A DNA stretch of 64,000 nt from Paraburkholderia fungorum (GCF_902833645.1 NZ_CADFGE010000009.1:1-64000); one strand, 5' to 3'; counted from the first letter of the stretch, positions 40,960 through 48,885 are shown. Notes: generated by a model from the letters alone, not told the origin. A program made the numbers and translations.

Positions 40960-41445
40960 ATGCGGATGATCTTTCTCGACTACGACGCTCGCCGGGAGCC
41001 GAAGACGGCACGGTTCTGCGTCAAATGCCAGAAGGACATCTCGCCCGATATGCCGGCTCGAGTGGTTCGACTGCTGGACGAAATGGTGTTGCATCCCGAA
41101 GACGCTGGCTCCGCCGGCCAGGATTTCCTGATTGGCCCCGACTGCGCCAAAGCGCTCGGACTTGAGTATTCGCGACCAGAAACGCAGCCCTTGTGGCGTG
41201 CAACCGAGAGCGGACAGTTTGAACGTTGGGACGGCGCTCTGGTTTGGAAGGGTGACGACTATTATTCGAATCCACTGAATTCGCGATGCCGCATGTGGGA
41301 AGGTGCTGGACCTGCGGGCATGTCACAAACGCTGAATAAGGCGATGCGATCGGATCGTCGGGAACGATTCAATGTGCGGCGGCGTTTCAGCAGTGCGGAA
41401 GCGGCAATGCAGGCTGTGGACCGCGCATACCCACCCTCCGCGTAA
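40960..41445 (+). CDS. Zinc-site-bearing soluble array protein
   Basis: 161 residues. FCVKCQKDISPD near residue 19 plus a later Cys (GPDCAKALG) could bind zinc; RFSSAEAAMQAVDRAYPP ends the protein. Behind GGAAAAGCC. One of the few cytosolic, larger products of the array. Family not recognised. Confidence 0.55.
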   Translation: MRMIFLDYDARREPKTARFCVKCQKDISPDMPARVVRLLDEMVLHPEDAGSAGQDFLIGPDCAKALGLEYSRPETQPLWRATESGQFERWDGALVWKGDDYYSNPLNSRCRMWEGAGPAGMSQTLNKAMRSDRRERFNVRRRFSSAEAAMQAVDRAYPPSA

Positions 41446-41494
41446 TGGAAAGGAAAAGCGCCGCCGCCACGCGCGGCATTGGAAAACAAAGGAC

Positions 41495-41845
41495 ATGAAG
41501 CATACCGTTTCCACAATGAAAACTATCAGCGGCAGCGCGGACAATGACCGTGTGATTGCCGCTGAATTTTGCAGTGATGCGATAACCGAAGCGCAAACTC
41601 GCCTAGACCGCATTAAGTCCATCGCGGACCTTCGCTCTGTCCTTGACAATGCACAACTGGCGATCGCTGCTGATGCGAGGGCAGGCATCCGGCATATCCA
41701 TGCCGCGATGCAGGACGTGAGTGAGTTTCACCGCCAGGGCGGTCTGTCACAGCGGGTCGATGACGCCCTGCTGAAGATCGGGAAGATGCAGGACGAGGCA
41801 GAAGCACTGTATCGCTGGCTGCACATGCTGTACACGCGAGACTGA
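41495..41845 (+). CDS. Helical array protein
   Basis: 116 residues, helical throughout (RLDRIKSIADLRSVLDNAQ, VDDALLKIGKMQDEAEALY). No signal peptide. ATG behind GGAAAACAAAGGAC. Might be phasin-like or a coiled-coil partner. Confidence 0.5.
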   Translation: MKHTVSTMKTISGSADNDRVIAAEFCSDAITEAQTRLDRIKSIADLRSVLDNAQLAIAADARAGIRHIHAAMQDVSEFHRQGGLSQRVDDALLKIGKMQDEAEALYRWLHMLYTRD

Positions 41846-41863
41846 CCACGGAAAATTCGCACC

Positions 41864-42052
41864 ATGACTGTCGAGGCCGTCGATAAACAACGTGCGCGTC
41901 CGCTCGCAGACGTTGCGCACACAATCATTGTCGTGGATGACCATGCCGACAGTGGTTGGGAAGCACGAGACGCGGAGTTCCTTGGAAGCTACACCCGCTA
42001 TTTCGTATGCCCGCGAGGAACTGATATTGATGCGCTGGAGCTCAGCGCTTAG
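41864..42052 (+). CDS. Small soluble array protein
   Basis: 62 residues (VAHTIIVVDDHADSGWEARD in the middle). Behind GGAAAATTCGCACC. The following 84 bases to the next gene are unusually long for this array and may hold a lost mini-gene. Confidence 0.45.
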   Translation: MTVEAVDKQRARPLADVAHTIIVVDDHADSGWEARDAEFLGSYTRYFVCPRGTDIDALELSA

Positions 42053-42136
42053 CGTGATAGTCATGTGCAGGTCGAGCATGAAGACCAGGATTGCACGCTT
42101 GTAGCCGTGTTGCACTTCTAGGACGGAAAACGCGCC

Positions 42137-42334
42137 ATGTCTGAGGTCGCAGCAGAAATCGAATGGAAGCAGGATTCGCCCTACGGCTGGACGCACCCTG
42201 CGGGTTGGACGATAGGGCGATACATCGTCTCTGGCGTGTCTCACTTCATGCTCTGGCAAGGCCGCGAACATCGCGGTAATTTCGGCAGTCTCGAAGCGGC
42301 CCAGGCGCATTACAGCACGCAGGGTAACAAGTAG
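42137..42334 (+). CDS. Small soluble array protein
   Basis: 65 residues, with aromatic-rich SPYGWTHPAGWTIGRYIV and HFMLWQGREHRGNF. Behind GGAAAACGCGCC. Pattern like a short phage DUF, not identified. Confidence 0.5.
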   Translation: MSEVAAEIEWKQDSPYGWTHPAGWTIGRYIVSGVSHFMLWQGREHRGNFGSLEAAQAHYSTQGNK

Positions 42335-42344
42335 GAAAACAGGG

Positions 42345-42572
42345 ATGCAAGTGAAAAACTTTAAGGTACTGGATATGCGGGTTTCGGGGGCGCTTTTGTT
42401 GTTGCTTGGTATGTCCCTGGCCTTAATCGGTACGCTCGGCGTGCCGCTGTGTATCTAAGATTTTTTCTTTTCGACAGTTGTGGCTTCAACCACGGCGGTT
42501 ATCGCCGGGATCGTGTCTGCAATGATGGCGGTGGCCGGATTTCGGATCATGGGTCGTGCGCGACTTGAGTAG
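42345..42572 (+). pseudogene. Membrane array gene interrupted by an in-frame TAA
   Basis: Begins MQVKNFKVLDMRVSGALLLL behind GGAAAACAGGG. A TAA at 42456-42458 ends it after 37 residues. The same frame then continues FFFSTVVASTTAVIAGIVSA to a TAG at 42570, next to the following GGAAAAG motif. Removing the TAA gives a normal two-helix protein of 75 residues, so this is a nonsense mutant (or a true short product). Confidence 0.65.
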
Positions 42573-42584
42573 GAAAAGTAGAAA

Positions 42585-43072
42585 ATGAAACCGAAACATC
42601 TGTTCTATGGCGTGGTGATCGCCGACAATTATGTTTGTGAATTTACAAATATGTTTGTTAAAAGCAAACCATGTATATGAAACCGCGCGACGCGTGCCTG
42701 TTCCCGTCAATGTGTGATGGCCTTGCTGGACGGCGATCAAGGCAGCGGCAACCTATTTGGCGACGCCGCAATTTCACAAACATACTTGTCGAGTCGTGTT
42801 GCCGCAGCCGGGAATTTTACAAACTTCAGGCGCAGAATGGCCAACGCTATCTGATTGATTTGTATGGACCAGTTTTTACAAACATAATTGTCGGCGATCA
42901 CGTGGCTGTACTTACGGCGATTATTGCTGTTGTGTACGCGATTCAGGGCAGCTTCGGGATGGCTTTGCTTGCCGCCTTGGTTGCCTCTTGCTGTCTACTC
43001 AACACGACCCGCCCCGGTGCGGATCGGGCTGCTAGCCGCAGCGACTTGAAGCGGTTTTTGGGCATTCGGTAA
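42585..43072 (+). pseudogene. Membrane array gene split by a small insertion
   Basis: Starts MKPKHLFYGV behind GGAAAAGTAGAAA, then is broken at 42616. Removing 42616-42900 plus one CGTGG copy restores the frame to MKPKHLFYGVAVLTAIIAVV and on through VYAIQGSFGMALLAALVASC to the stop at 43072, about 66 residues. The start-proximal and distal parts are otherwise intact. Confidence 0.8.
42616..42900. mobile_element. 285-bp MITE-like insertion with 5-bp target duplication
   Basis: Ends are perfect inverted repeats over at least 23 bases (TGATCGCCGACAATTATGTT and on). CGTGG flanks both sides (42611-42615 and 42901-42905). Further copies of a TATGTTTGT(A/G)AA unit lie inside each end. No transposase. 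Multiple end-binding repeats with a 5-bp duplication recall Tn7-, Tn5053- or IS21-like elements. Confidence 0.8.
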
Positions 43073-43089
43073 CGGAGCGGAAAAGCGAC

Positions 43090-43419
43090 ATGGAACAGCA
43101 CGAACTACTTTCGGTGATTGCTACGCTGGGATGCGCTTCAATAGCTATTGTCGGCACAGCGCTCGCGGGATTTGCAGGCGCTCGCGCACGATCTGCTCGC
43201 ACAGCCGACATGCGGAAGGCGTGGCTGCTGGTTGCCATCCTGATTGTTGCATCGGTGTCGGGACTTTCGCTTGCCTGCCTCGGTGTTTTGGGGCAGCGCG
43301 CGGTACCGGCGTTCAGTGGCGTCGCAATCTTTAGTTTTGCCTTGCTCGCGATGGTGAACGACCGGCTCCGTAGCTTCTTGGTCCGGGCCGCTCGCGACGA
43401 AGGCAAGGCGCAACAGTAA
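43090..43419 (+). CDS. Multi-helix membrane array protein
   Basis: 109 residues with three hydrophobic helices (SVIATLGCASIAIVGTALAG; AWLLVAILIVASVSGLSLAC; AVPAFSGVAIFSFALLAMV) and a basic C-terminus. Behind GGAAAAGCGAC. Function unknown. Confidence 0.55.
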   Translation: MEQHELLSVIATLGCASIAIVGTALAGFAGARARSARTADMRKAWLLVAILIVASVSGLSLACLGVLGQRAVPAFSGVAIFSFALLAMVNDRLRSFLVRAARDEGKAQQ

Positions 43420-43434
43420 CAACGGAAAATCAAC

Positions 43435-43701
43435 ATGTACAACGAACAGACATTTGAAGGTGGAGTTCAGGCACGGACGGTTGCCGGGGGCATCATCCAG
43501 CACCCGGTCGTGATAACGCTCGATGGCGTTGCCACCGAACTGACACTGGCTGACGCGGTGAAGCTGCGCGATGGACTCATTGCATCCATCGCCGCCACGG
43601 AAGCCGCAGAGAGCGCCGTTCTCGCGCGCAACGGGCATCACTTCACAATCGGCAAGACGATGCACGGCATGTCAGCGGTGCCGTCGAAGCTGCCTGCGTA
43701 A
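43435..43701 (+). CDS. Soluble array protein
   Basis: 88 residues: beta-rich opening (GGVQARTVAGGIIQHPVVI), then a helix (ADAVKLRDGLIASIAATEAA) and a His-containing end. Behind GGAAAATCAAC. No domain recognised. Confidence 0.5.
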   Translation: MYNEQTFEGGVQARTVAGGIIQHPVVITLDGVATELTLADAVKLRDGLIASIAATEAAESAVLARNGHHFTIGKTMHGMSAVPSKLPA

Positions 43702-43752
43702 CGAGACCGGAATAACGCGCCGTCACGTCCGCGCAACTGATCGGGAAAAACC

Positions 43753-43941
43753 ATGTCCGTCTTTGAGGCAGCACAAACCGAACTGCGCGAGCTGCTGGCA
43801 CTCGTGAAGCAAACGACCGAATGGGATATGACCATCGCCTGCGGAAAGGTACGACCCGAAGAAATTGCTGACAGCGCGTTATTGGCGCATCGAGCGCGGA
43901 TTTCGCGTGTCGAAGCGTTGAAAGAGAAATACGGACTTTGA
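43753..43941 (+). CDS. Small helical array protein
   Basis: 62 residues (QTELRELLALVKQTTEWDM, ADSALLAHRARISRVEALKE). Behind GGGAAAAACC. Soluble. Last intact array gene before the RhuM-Fic insertion. Confidence 0.5.
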   Translation: MSVFEAAQTELRELLALVKQTTEWDMTIACGKVRPEEIADSALLAHRARISRVEALKEKYGL

Positions 43942-43987
43942 ACGGAAAAGCGAATGTTTAGCTTGAGACGGCAAGCAAAGGAGAAGT

Positions 43988-45259
43988 TGTTGAGACAAAA
44001 TAAAGTTGTATAGCGGCTCCATTGATTCGAAAGCGTTTTCCCGTCTGTGACCGCTGTATATCTGACAAGTTGTATAGTGACCCCATTGATTTTGAAAGAG
44101 AAACCATCGAAAAGCGCGGGTCGATTTGCGAGATGAGGGGCATGACTGCGGATTCCAAAACCTGCGTCCGACCATATCGCGATATTCGCAACGAGACCTG
44201 CCAATAAGCGAGCATGGAAATTTATGAGCGAAATGGTGATCTACCAGCCCGGTGCCGGCGAGCCAGTCACGGTTCGGTTGGAAGGGGATACGCTGTGGTT
44301 GACACAAGAACAGATGGCCGAGCTGTTCGGCCGTGAACGATCTGTGATTACCAAGCACCTGAGGAATGTTTTCAAGGATGGTGAATTGGTCGAACAAAGC
44401 AATGTGCAAAATTTGCACATTGCTGGTTCGGATAAACCGGTGAAGTTTTACAACCTCGACGCGATCATCAGTGTCGGCTATCGAGTCAATTCAAAGCGCG
44501 GCACGCTTTTTCGTCAGTGGGCAACGGGCGTTCTCCGTGACCATTTGACTCAAGGTTGGACGCTCGACCGTGCACGGATGGAGCGAAACGCGGCTGAATT
44601 GGAAGCGGCCCTGGCGTTGGTCAGGAAAACTGCCTGCGCCCCCGAGCTAACAGCCGATACAGGGCGCGGCCTAGTGGAAATCGTCAGCCGGTACACACAG
44701 ACATTTCTGCTGTTACAACGATACGACGAAGGGTTGCTGACCGAGCCTCCCGGCACGCCCGGTGGTACTTTACTCAGCGCCGCAGAAGCGAAGCATGCAA
44801 TCTCAATTCTCAAGGCAGACCTGATGGGACGAGGCGAAGCCAGTGATCTGTTTGGTCGGGAACGCGATGACGGATTGGCGTCAATACTAGGCAATCTGAA
44901 CCAGACGGTCTTTGGCCAGCCAGCCTACATGTCTATCGAGAGTAAGGCTGCGCATCTGCTGTATTTCGTCATCAAAGATCATCCGTTGTCAGATGGTAAC
45001 AAGCGTTGCGGCGCTTTCCTGTTCGTAGACTTTCTGCACCGCAATGGGGCGCTGCTGCGGGACGCACAGCCGGTTATCAACGATGTGGGGATGGCGGCAC
45101 TGGCACTATTGGTGGCCGAGTCCGCGCCATCCCAAAAGGAAACCATCATTCGGTTGATCGAAAATATGCTTGCGATGCCGCAGTGAGGTGGGCGTATCGT
45201 GCCCAGTTCCGCTATACAACTTTATTTTTGCCACTATACGACTTTATTTTTACTCAATA
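43988..45259. mobile_element. 1.27-kb transposase-less insertion carrying rhuM-fic
   Basis: GAAGT flanks both sides (43983-43987 and 45260-45264). The ends are 29-bp imperfect inverted repeats (TGTTGAGACAAAATAAAGTT left, TATTGAGTAAAAATAAAGTC right, continuing GTATAGYGG). A second repeat unit with GTTGTATAGYG lies inside each end (44067 left, about 45213 right). One cargo gene, no transposase. Confidence 0.8.
44224..45186 (+). CDS. RhuM-Fic/Doc fusion protein
   Basis: 320 residues. N-terminal RhuM domain to about 110 (LEGDTLWLTQEQMAELFGRE, YNLDAIISVGYRVNSKRGT, FRQWATGVLRDHL). The C-terminal Fic/Doc domain has HPLSDGNKRCGAFLFVDFL, the H-x-x-x-D/E-G-N-x-R transferase motif (K in Doc-like members), which modifies target proteins by AMPylation or phosphorylation. 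Such fusions are usually toxins or anti-phage effectors. No separate antitoxin is seen beside it. It is the sole gene in the insertion 43988-45259. Confidence 0.9.
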   Translation: MSEMVIYQPGAGEPVTVRLEGDTLWLTQEQMAELFGRERSVITKHLRNVFKDGELVEQSNVQNLHIAGSDKPVKFYNLDAIISVGYRVNSKRGTLFRQWATGVLRDHLTQGWTLDRARMERNAAELEAALALVRKTACAPELTADTGRGLVEIVSRYTQTFLLLQRYDEGLLTEPPGTPGGTLLSAAEAKHAISILKADLMGRGEASDLFGRERDDGLASILGNLNQTVFGQPAYMSIESKAAHLLYFVIKDHPLSDGNKRCGAFLFVDFLHRNGALLRDAQPVINDVGMAALALLVAESAPSQKETIIRLIENMLAMPQ

Positions 45260-45463
45260 GAAGTCGCAAAAAAAGCAAAGGCGTGTTGATACGGCTTTAG
45301 CTTGGAGGCACCGCGGTTCTTGCTGTGGCCGTTGGCCTGGTGATTAAGCAGTTCGGCGGTGCTCTATGGGTAGCATTGTTGGTACCGGCACTCATCGTCG
45401 TGATCGACGTGATCTCCCGCGTTGTGGACTAGGAAAAGCGGCGACGCCGCAGAGGAGAATTGG

Positions 45464-45640
45464 ATTAATACGAGCAAGGTCAAGCCGGAGAATGTCGTAG
45501 CGAACCTCACGGAGGGCAGTGGGAAAACGACGCTTCAGGTGTTGGCGCAGCTTCTGGGTCGTAAAGCAAAGGCGAAGACGATCGCGGATGCGCAGCGGAA
45601 CGACGTTCCTTACTACCGTCAGTTCGACAAACGCAAGTAG
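45464..45640 (+). CDS. Last array gene, apparent ATT start
   Basis: 58 residues if it starts at ATT (45464), seven bases behind GAGGAG; a TTG at 45422 upstream lies before the array-type GGAAAAGC and fits less well. Sequence NTSKVKPENVVANLTEGSG then LAQLLGRKAKAKTIADAQR is soluble and basic. Either a rare ATT initiator is used or the ATG was mutated. Confidence 0.45.
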   Translation: MNTSKVKPENVVANLTEGSGKTTLQVLAQLLGRKAKAKTIADAQRNDVPYYRQFDKRK

Positions 45641-45681
45641 ACAACGGAAGAGCCGGCCGGCGCCGGCGCACAGGAAAACCG

Positions 45682-45728
45682 CCCGCCGTGCACTTCGATG
45701 TTTCGAAGTGCCGGCGGGTTTTCTTTTT
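45682..45728 (+). terminator. Strong terminator closing the array
   Basis: CCCGCCG plus CACTTCGA pairs with TCGAAGTG plus CCGGCGGG, then TTTTCTTTTT. No other clear terminator lies between 36.4 and 45.7 kb, so the array may be one transcript. Confidence 0.9.
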
Positions 45729-45804
45729 GGTGCCTGCGTCGCGCGATATTCGTGGATGGCGGGGCATCGGCGGAATACGCACTCCTAAGACGCGCGCGCG
45801 TGCG

Positions 45805-46875
45805 TTAGTCCGACTCGCGGACCGAGATCTCCGTCAGCGGGCCCCGACCTTCGTCGGTGAGGTAGACGGTGACATCGATCGACGCCAAGGCTTGGTCTAC
45901 GTAGTCAACGCCTGGGACGCTGAAGATCGCCGACGCGGCGATTGCCAGCCTGATCTTCGGGATTGCCTCCTCCTTGGCCGCCGTGATGCATGCCATCGAA
46001 CCCGGGTGGAGGAGGAATTGCCGGGCATCTTCGCCAGCGAAGCGGTCAACCGCAATGCAGTCGGTTCCCGAAGCTTCGTGGCCGCCAATGACGAGTGTCT
46101 CGCCGCGGCGATAGTCGGTCCAGCAGTGAAGGACGTTATCCGGCAGTTTGCAGATCTCGAGGCGCGTCTGGTCAAACCTGAATTGACTGGATGAATGCTG
46201 CGTGGCGGCTTCCAGTAACAAGGTCTGCATGAGGAGGCTGGGGCGTGACGCAATCGGCCCCGCGATCATGATGCGAGAGCCGCGGCTGAGATGTTCCTCG
46301 AGCTGCAAGGCCTGCTGCTGCGTCAGGCTGCCGGCACGGACCAGGTCAGAGAGCCGCGGCGGCGGCGCGTACAGTTGGCGCGGATGGTATCCGGCCTGAT
46401 CGAGGGTAGCGGCGATGCTTGGCACTTGGTCGAGCTTGAGGTTCTCGCGCGGGTATTGCCCGTTCAGCACCAGTTGATTGACCTCGTCCCACGAGGCATA
46501 CGGGTAGGCGCTGTTGAGTTGGTTGTGGAGGTCAACGTACCACTGGCCGAAGTCGGGCACGAAGGCCGAAGGCGTTGCGCACGCGAGCGTAAATGTCGCA
46601 TGTCCGGCGGCATGGTTGTCCTCGTCCCAGCCAAACGCGGCGAGACGTTTGAACATCGCCGGTACGTCGAATTCGACATCTGCGGGCGCGGCGCCGGTGC
46701 CGAGAAGGTGGTTGAACTGCTGGTGATCCTTGAAGCCGAAGCCGGCCGCAATCGAATGCAGGAGGTGGGTGTACTTCAGGGGACCGTCGCGGCCGATATT
46801 TTCTTTGCCGATCAGGTCGGTCAGGGCACCACGAAGGCTGGCGATGGATGCGGGCGAAACGGGAATGCGCGGCAT
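45805..46875 (-). CDS. Degenerate VirB11/PilT-like ATPase
   Basis: 356 residues. The C-terminal half follows the secretion-ATPase order: LSDLVRAGSLTQQQALQLEEHL, a decayed Walker A IMIAGPIASRPSLLMQTLLLEA (no GKS/T), CWTDYRRGETLVIGGHEA and ARQFLLHPGSMACITAAKEE in place of the Walker B and His-box strands. The N-terminal half is Pro/His-rich and unlike typical N-domains. ATP hydrolysis seems impossible; a structural subunit or a decayed gene are both open. Starts behind AAGGAG. Confidence 0.55.
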   Translation of the reverse strand: MPRIPVSPASIASLRGALTDLIGKENIGRDGPLKYTHLLHSIAAGFGFKDHQQFNHLLGTGAAPADVEFDVPAMFKRLAAFGWDEDNHAAGHATFTLACATPSAFVPDFGQWYVDLHNQLNSAYPYASWDEVNQLVLNGQYPRENLKLDQVPSIAATLDQAGYHPRQLYAPPPRLSDLVRAGSLTQQQALQLEEHLSRGSRIMIAGPIASRPSLLMQTLLLEAATQHSSSQFRFDQTRLEICKLPDNVLHCWTDYRRGETLVIGGHEASGTDCIAVDRFAGEDARQFLLHPGSMACITAAKEEAIPKIRLAIAASAIFSVPGVDYVDQALASIDVTVYLTDEGRGPLTEISVRESD

Positions 46876-47064
46876 GCTAACTCCTTGTAGATCATGGCCG
46901 GCATTTCGTCATGACCCTGATTAGGAGGTCGCACGAGCGAGGTTTTGCAGGTGAAGCAACAGTTTGGGCCGCCGGCAGCCGAGGGTGTTACCCGGGAGTA
47001 ATCGTAGCGGGGCGCGGGCGGCTCCGCAAGTAGGCAAGATGGGCAGCTCATCTTGACAGATGCG

Positions 47065-47090
47065 TATATGGTGCAATAATGCTGCATATA
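47065..47090. promoter_or_regulatory. Palindrome at the Xre-RES promoter
   Basis: TATATGGTGCA and TGCTGCATATA form an interrupted inverted repeat just before the antitoxin start. Typical for autoregulation by Xre-RES complexes. Confidence 0.5.
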
Positions 47091-47108
47091 TTGAGCATGG
47101 AGCGCACC

Positions 47109-47516
47109 ATGAGCACGCCCGAAACCATCAATGTCCCCGTTTTCCGCGAGGACTTTTCCGCCTTTATGGCGTATCTCCACGAAGACGACATCAGCCCTTC
47201 GTCAATCTCGCCACGTCGCTACGGCCGGGTGTTGCGTCAGGACATGCAGGCCATCGCGACACAGGCCCACGTCCATCGCAACACATTGAGCCGCGCCCCG
47301 GAATCATCGAGCGTGCAGGACTTCCTGCGCGAGGCGTTGCGGGTGATCCGCGCCGCCGCCGACATCTCGGGCAGCGTTGAAAAGGGTATTTTCTGGTTCA
47401 AGAACGAACCGCTCAGCGTGTTCGACTACAAGACTCCACAGATGCTAGTTTCTGGGGGCCGTACCGAGGACCTGCTGCGCTATGTCCAGTCCCTTGACGC
47501 CGGGTTTGCTGGATGA
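47109..47516 (+). CDS. Xre/ParS-type antitoxin (DUF2384)
   Basis: 135 residues from MSTPETIN behind GGAG (an ATG at 47097 is possible). The MbcA/ParS/Xre C-terminal domain is present: FKNEPLSVFDYKTPQMLVSG and LLRYVQSLDAGFAG. It neutralises the RES toxin with which it overlaps by four bases. An N-terminal HTH is expected at residues 40-75 (RRYGRVLRQDMQAIATQAHV). Confidence 0.85.
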   Translation: MSTPETINVPVFREDFSAFMAYLHEDDISPSSISPRRYGRVLRQDMQAIATQAHVHRNTLSRAPESSSVQDFLREALRVIRAAADISGSVEKGIFWFKNEPLSVFDYKTPQMLVSGGRTEDLLRYVQSLDAGFAG

Positions 47517-48025
47517 AGGTGATCCGGCTGCGAGCGACGGCATATCGGCTCCTCAGCCCGAAGTGGGCCTTCCAGCCCACCAGCGGCCGCGGCGCTGGCA
47601 CGCACGGCGGCCGGGCCAACCGCCCCGGTGTCGATGCGCTTTACCTGTCGCTCGACACGGAAACCGCTGTGGCCGAGTACAAGCAGACGAGCGATCTGCT
47701 GATGCCCGGGCTGATCGCGTCCTACTCACTCGACATCGGTTCCGTTGTCGACATCACGGCAGGGCCCCCGGTCGAAGATGATCCTCTTTGGGACGATTTC
47801 TACTGCGACTGGCGCAAGCTGTACTTCAATGAGCGCATCGAGCCGCCGTCGTGGGTGCTGGCGGACCGCGTTATCAGTATGGGGATGAAGGGCGTCGTGT
47901 TCCGCTCGGCGCTCACGGGAAACGCGAACGTGGCGATCTACACCGGCTTGCTCGGCCAGGACGATATCCTCGTCGTCAACGATCCGGGCGGGATGCTGCC
48001 GAAGAACCAGTCGTCCTGGGAGTGA
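47513..48025 (+). CDS. RES-domain toxin (NAD+ phosphorylase family)
   Basis: 170 residues. The RES landmarks are Arg (IRLRATAYRLL), Glu (TAVAEYKQTS) and a later Ser region. Family members deplete NAD+. Overlaps the antitoxin stop (ATGA), the usual Xre-RES arrangement. Strong support from gene order and motif. Confidence 0.85.
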   Translation: MKVIRLRATAYRLLSPKWAFQPTSGRGAGTHGGRANRPGVDALYLSLDTETAVAEYKQTSDLLMPGLIASYSLDIGSVVDITAGPPVEDDPLWDDFYCDWRKLYFNERIEPPSWVLADRVISMGMKGVVFRSALTGNANVAIYTGLLGQDDILVVNDPGGMLPKNQSSWE

Positions 48026-48128
48026 TCTGACGAGGTTCCGCCCATCACAGCCAACGGCCCGCGTTGGCGCATTGTGCGCGCCGCCGCGCAGTCGGTCCGT
48101 GCTTTTCCGCAAAACCCTGGATAGAATA

Positions 48129-48144
48129 CTGTACATATATACAG
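48129..48144 (+). promoter_or_regulatory. LexA (SOS) box of imuA-imuB-dnaE2
   Basis: CTGTACATATATACAG matches CTGT-N8-ACAG with an alternating AT core, 19 bases before the imuA start. Expected for the mutasome operon. Confidence 0.9.
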
Positions 48145-48162
48145 GTATTCAGGGAGCAAACC

Positions 48163-48885
48163 ATGTCCGCCATCGCTCTCCCCGCGCCCCAGGCGATTCA
48201 CCCAGCCCTGTGGAAGGCTTCCCAGCTTGCCGGCCGCACCGGCGCCGTGCTGCCCTGCGGCGATGCCGCGCTTGAGCGCGAATTACCGGGCGGAGGCTGG
48301 CCCACCGGTTCTTTGACAGAAATTCTGCTTCCGCAGGCAGGCTGTGGCGAACTGCGTCTGCTGCGGGCGCCTCTCGCCGCGCTGGCGAACCGCCACGTGC
48401 TGCTGCTTCGACCGCCGCATCGCCTCCAACCCGGTGCGCTCGCGTGGTGGGGCCTACCGTACCGGAACGCGACGATCGTCCACACGAAGGGCGCAGCGGA
48501 CACCCTGTGGGCCGTGGAACGCGCATTGCGGGCAGGCACGTGTGGCGCGTTACTCGTCTGGCCGGGCCAAGTGCGCACAGAGGCACTGCATCGCCTGCAG
48601 GTCGCCGCGCAGGCCACCGACACGTTTCTCGTCCTGTTCCGTCCGTTGGACGCCGCACGCAATACGTCGACGGCCCCGCTGCGGCTTACTCTGGCGCCTT
48701 CGAAGGGCGGGGTGAGTGTGACGTTTATCAAGCGGCGCGGCCCGCGGCGCGACGAACCGCTGTTCGTCCCGCTGGCGCCGACGCCGGTTTTACTGAGGCG
48801 ACATGCAACTCTGGATCGGCGTACATCTGCCACGCCTCCCTCTCGAATCGTTCCGGCCGAACTGGTCGAAGTCGGCCACGGATGA
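48163..48885 (+). CDS. imuA: ImuA, mutasome accessory protein
   Basis: 240 residues from MSAIALPAPQ behind AGGGAG. RecA/SulA-like ImuA order: AIHPALWKASQL, LPGGGWPTGSLTEILLP, CGELRLLRAPLAAL, LLLRPPHRLQPGALAWWGL. ImuA supports translesion synthesis with ImuB and DnaE2 after DNA damage. The C-terminal basic tail overlaps the imuB start by 83 bases. Confidence 0.9.
   Translation: MSAIALPAPQAIHPALWKASQLAGRTGAVLPCGDAALERELPGGGWPTGSLTEILLPQAGCGELRLLRAPLAALANRHVLLLRPPHRLQPGALAWWGLPYRNATIVHTKGAADTLWAVERALRAGTCGALLVWPGQVRTEALHRLQVAAQATDTFLVLFRPLDAARNTSTAPLRLTLAPSKGGVSVTFIKRRGPRRDEPLFVPLAPTPVLLRRHATLDRRTSATPPSRIVPAELVEVGHG

Larger units (their letters stand above)
43954..45432 (+). pseudogene. Array gene split by the RhuM-Fic insertion
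   Basis: Starts MFSLRRQAKEK behind GGAAAAGCGA and is cut at 43988. Beyond the insertion (from 45260) the bases continue as CGCAAAAAAAGCAAAGG and then, after one frameshift, GGTAVLAVAVGLVIKQFGG and ALLVPALIVVIDVISRVVD to a TAG at 45430. The original was a membrane protein; both the insertion and a frameshift inactivate it. Confidence 0.6.

Noticed and set aside
29499-45728. Filamentous (inovirus) prophage
   Set aside because: Small membrane and secreted proteins suggest it, but there is no Zot/pI ATPase, no rolling-circle replication protein and no recognisable coat gene.
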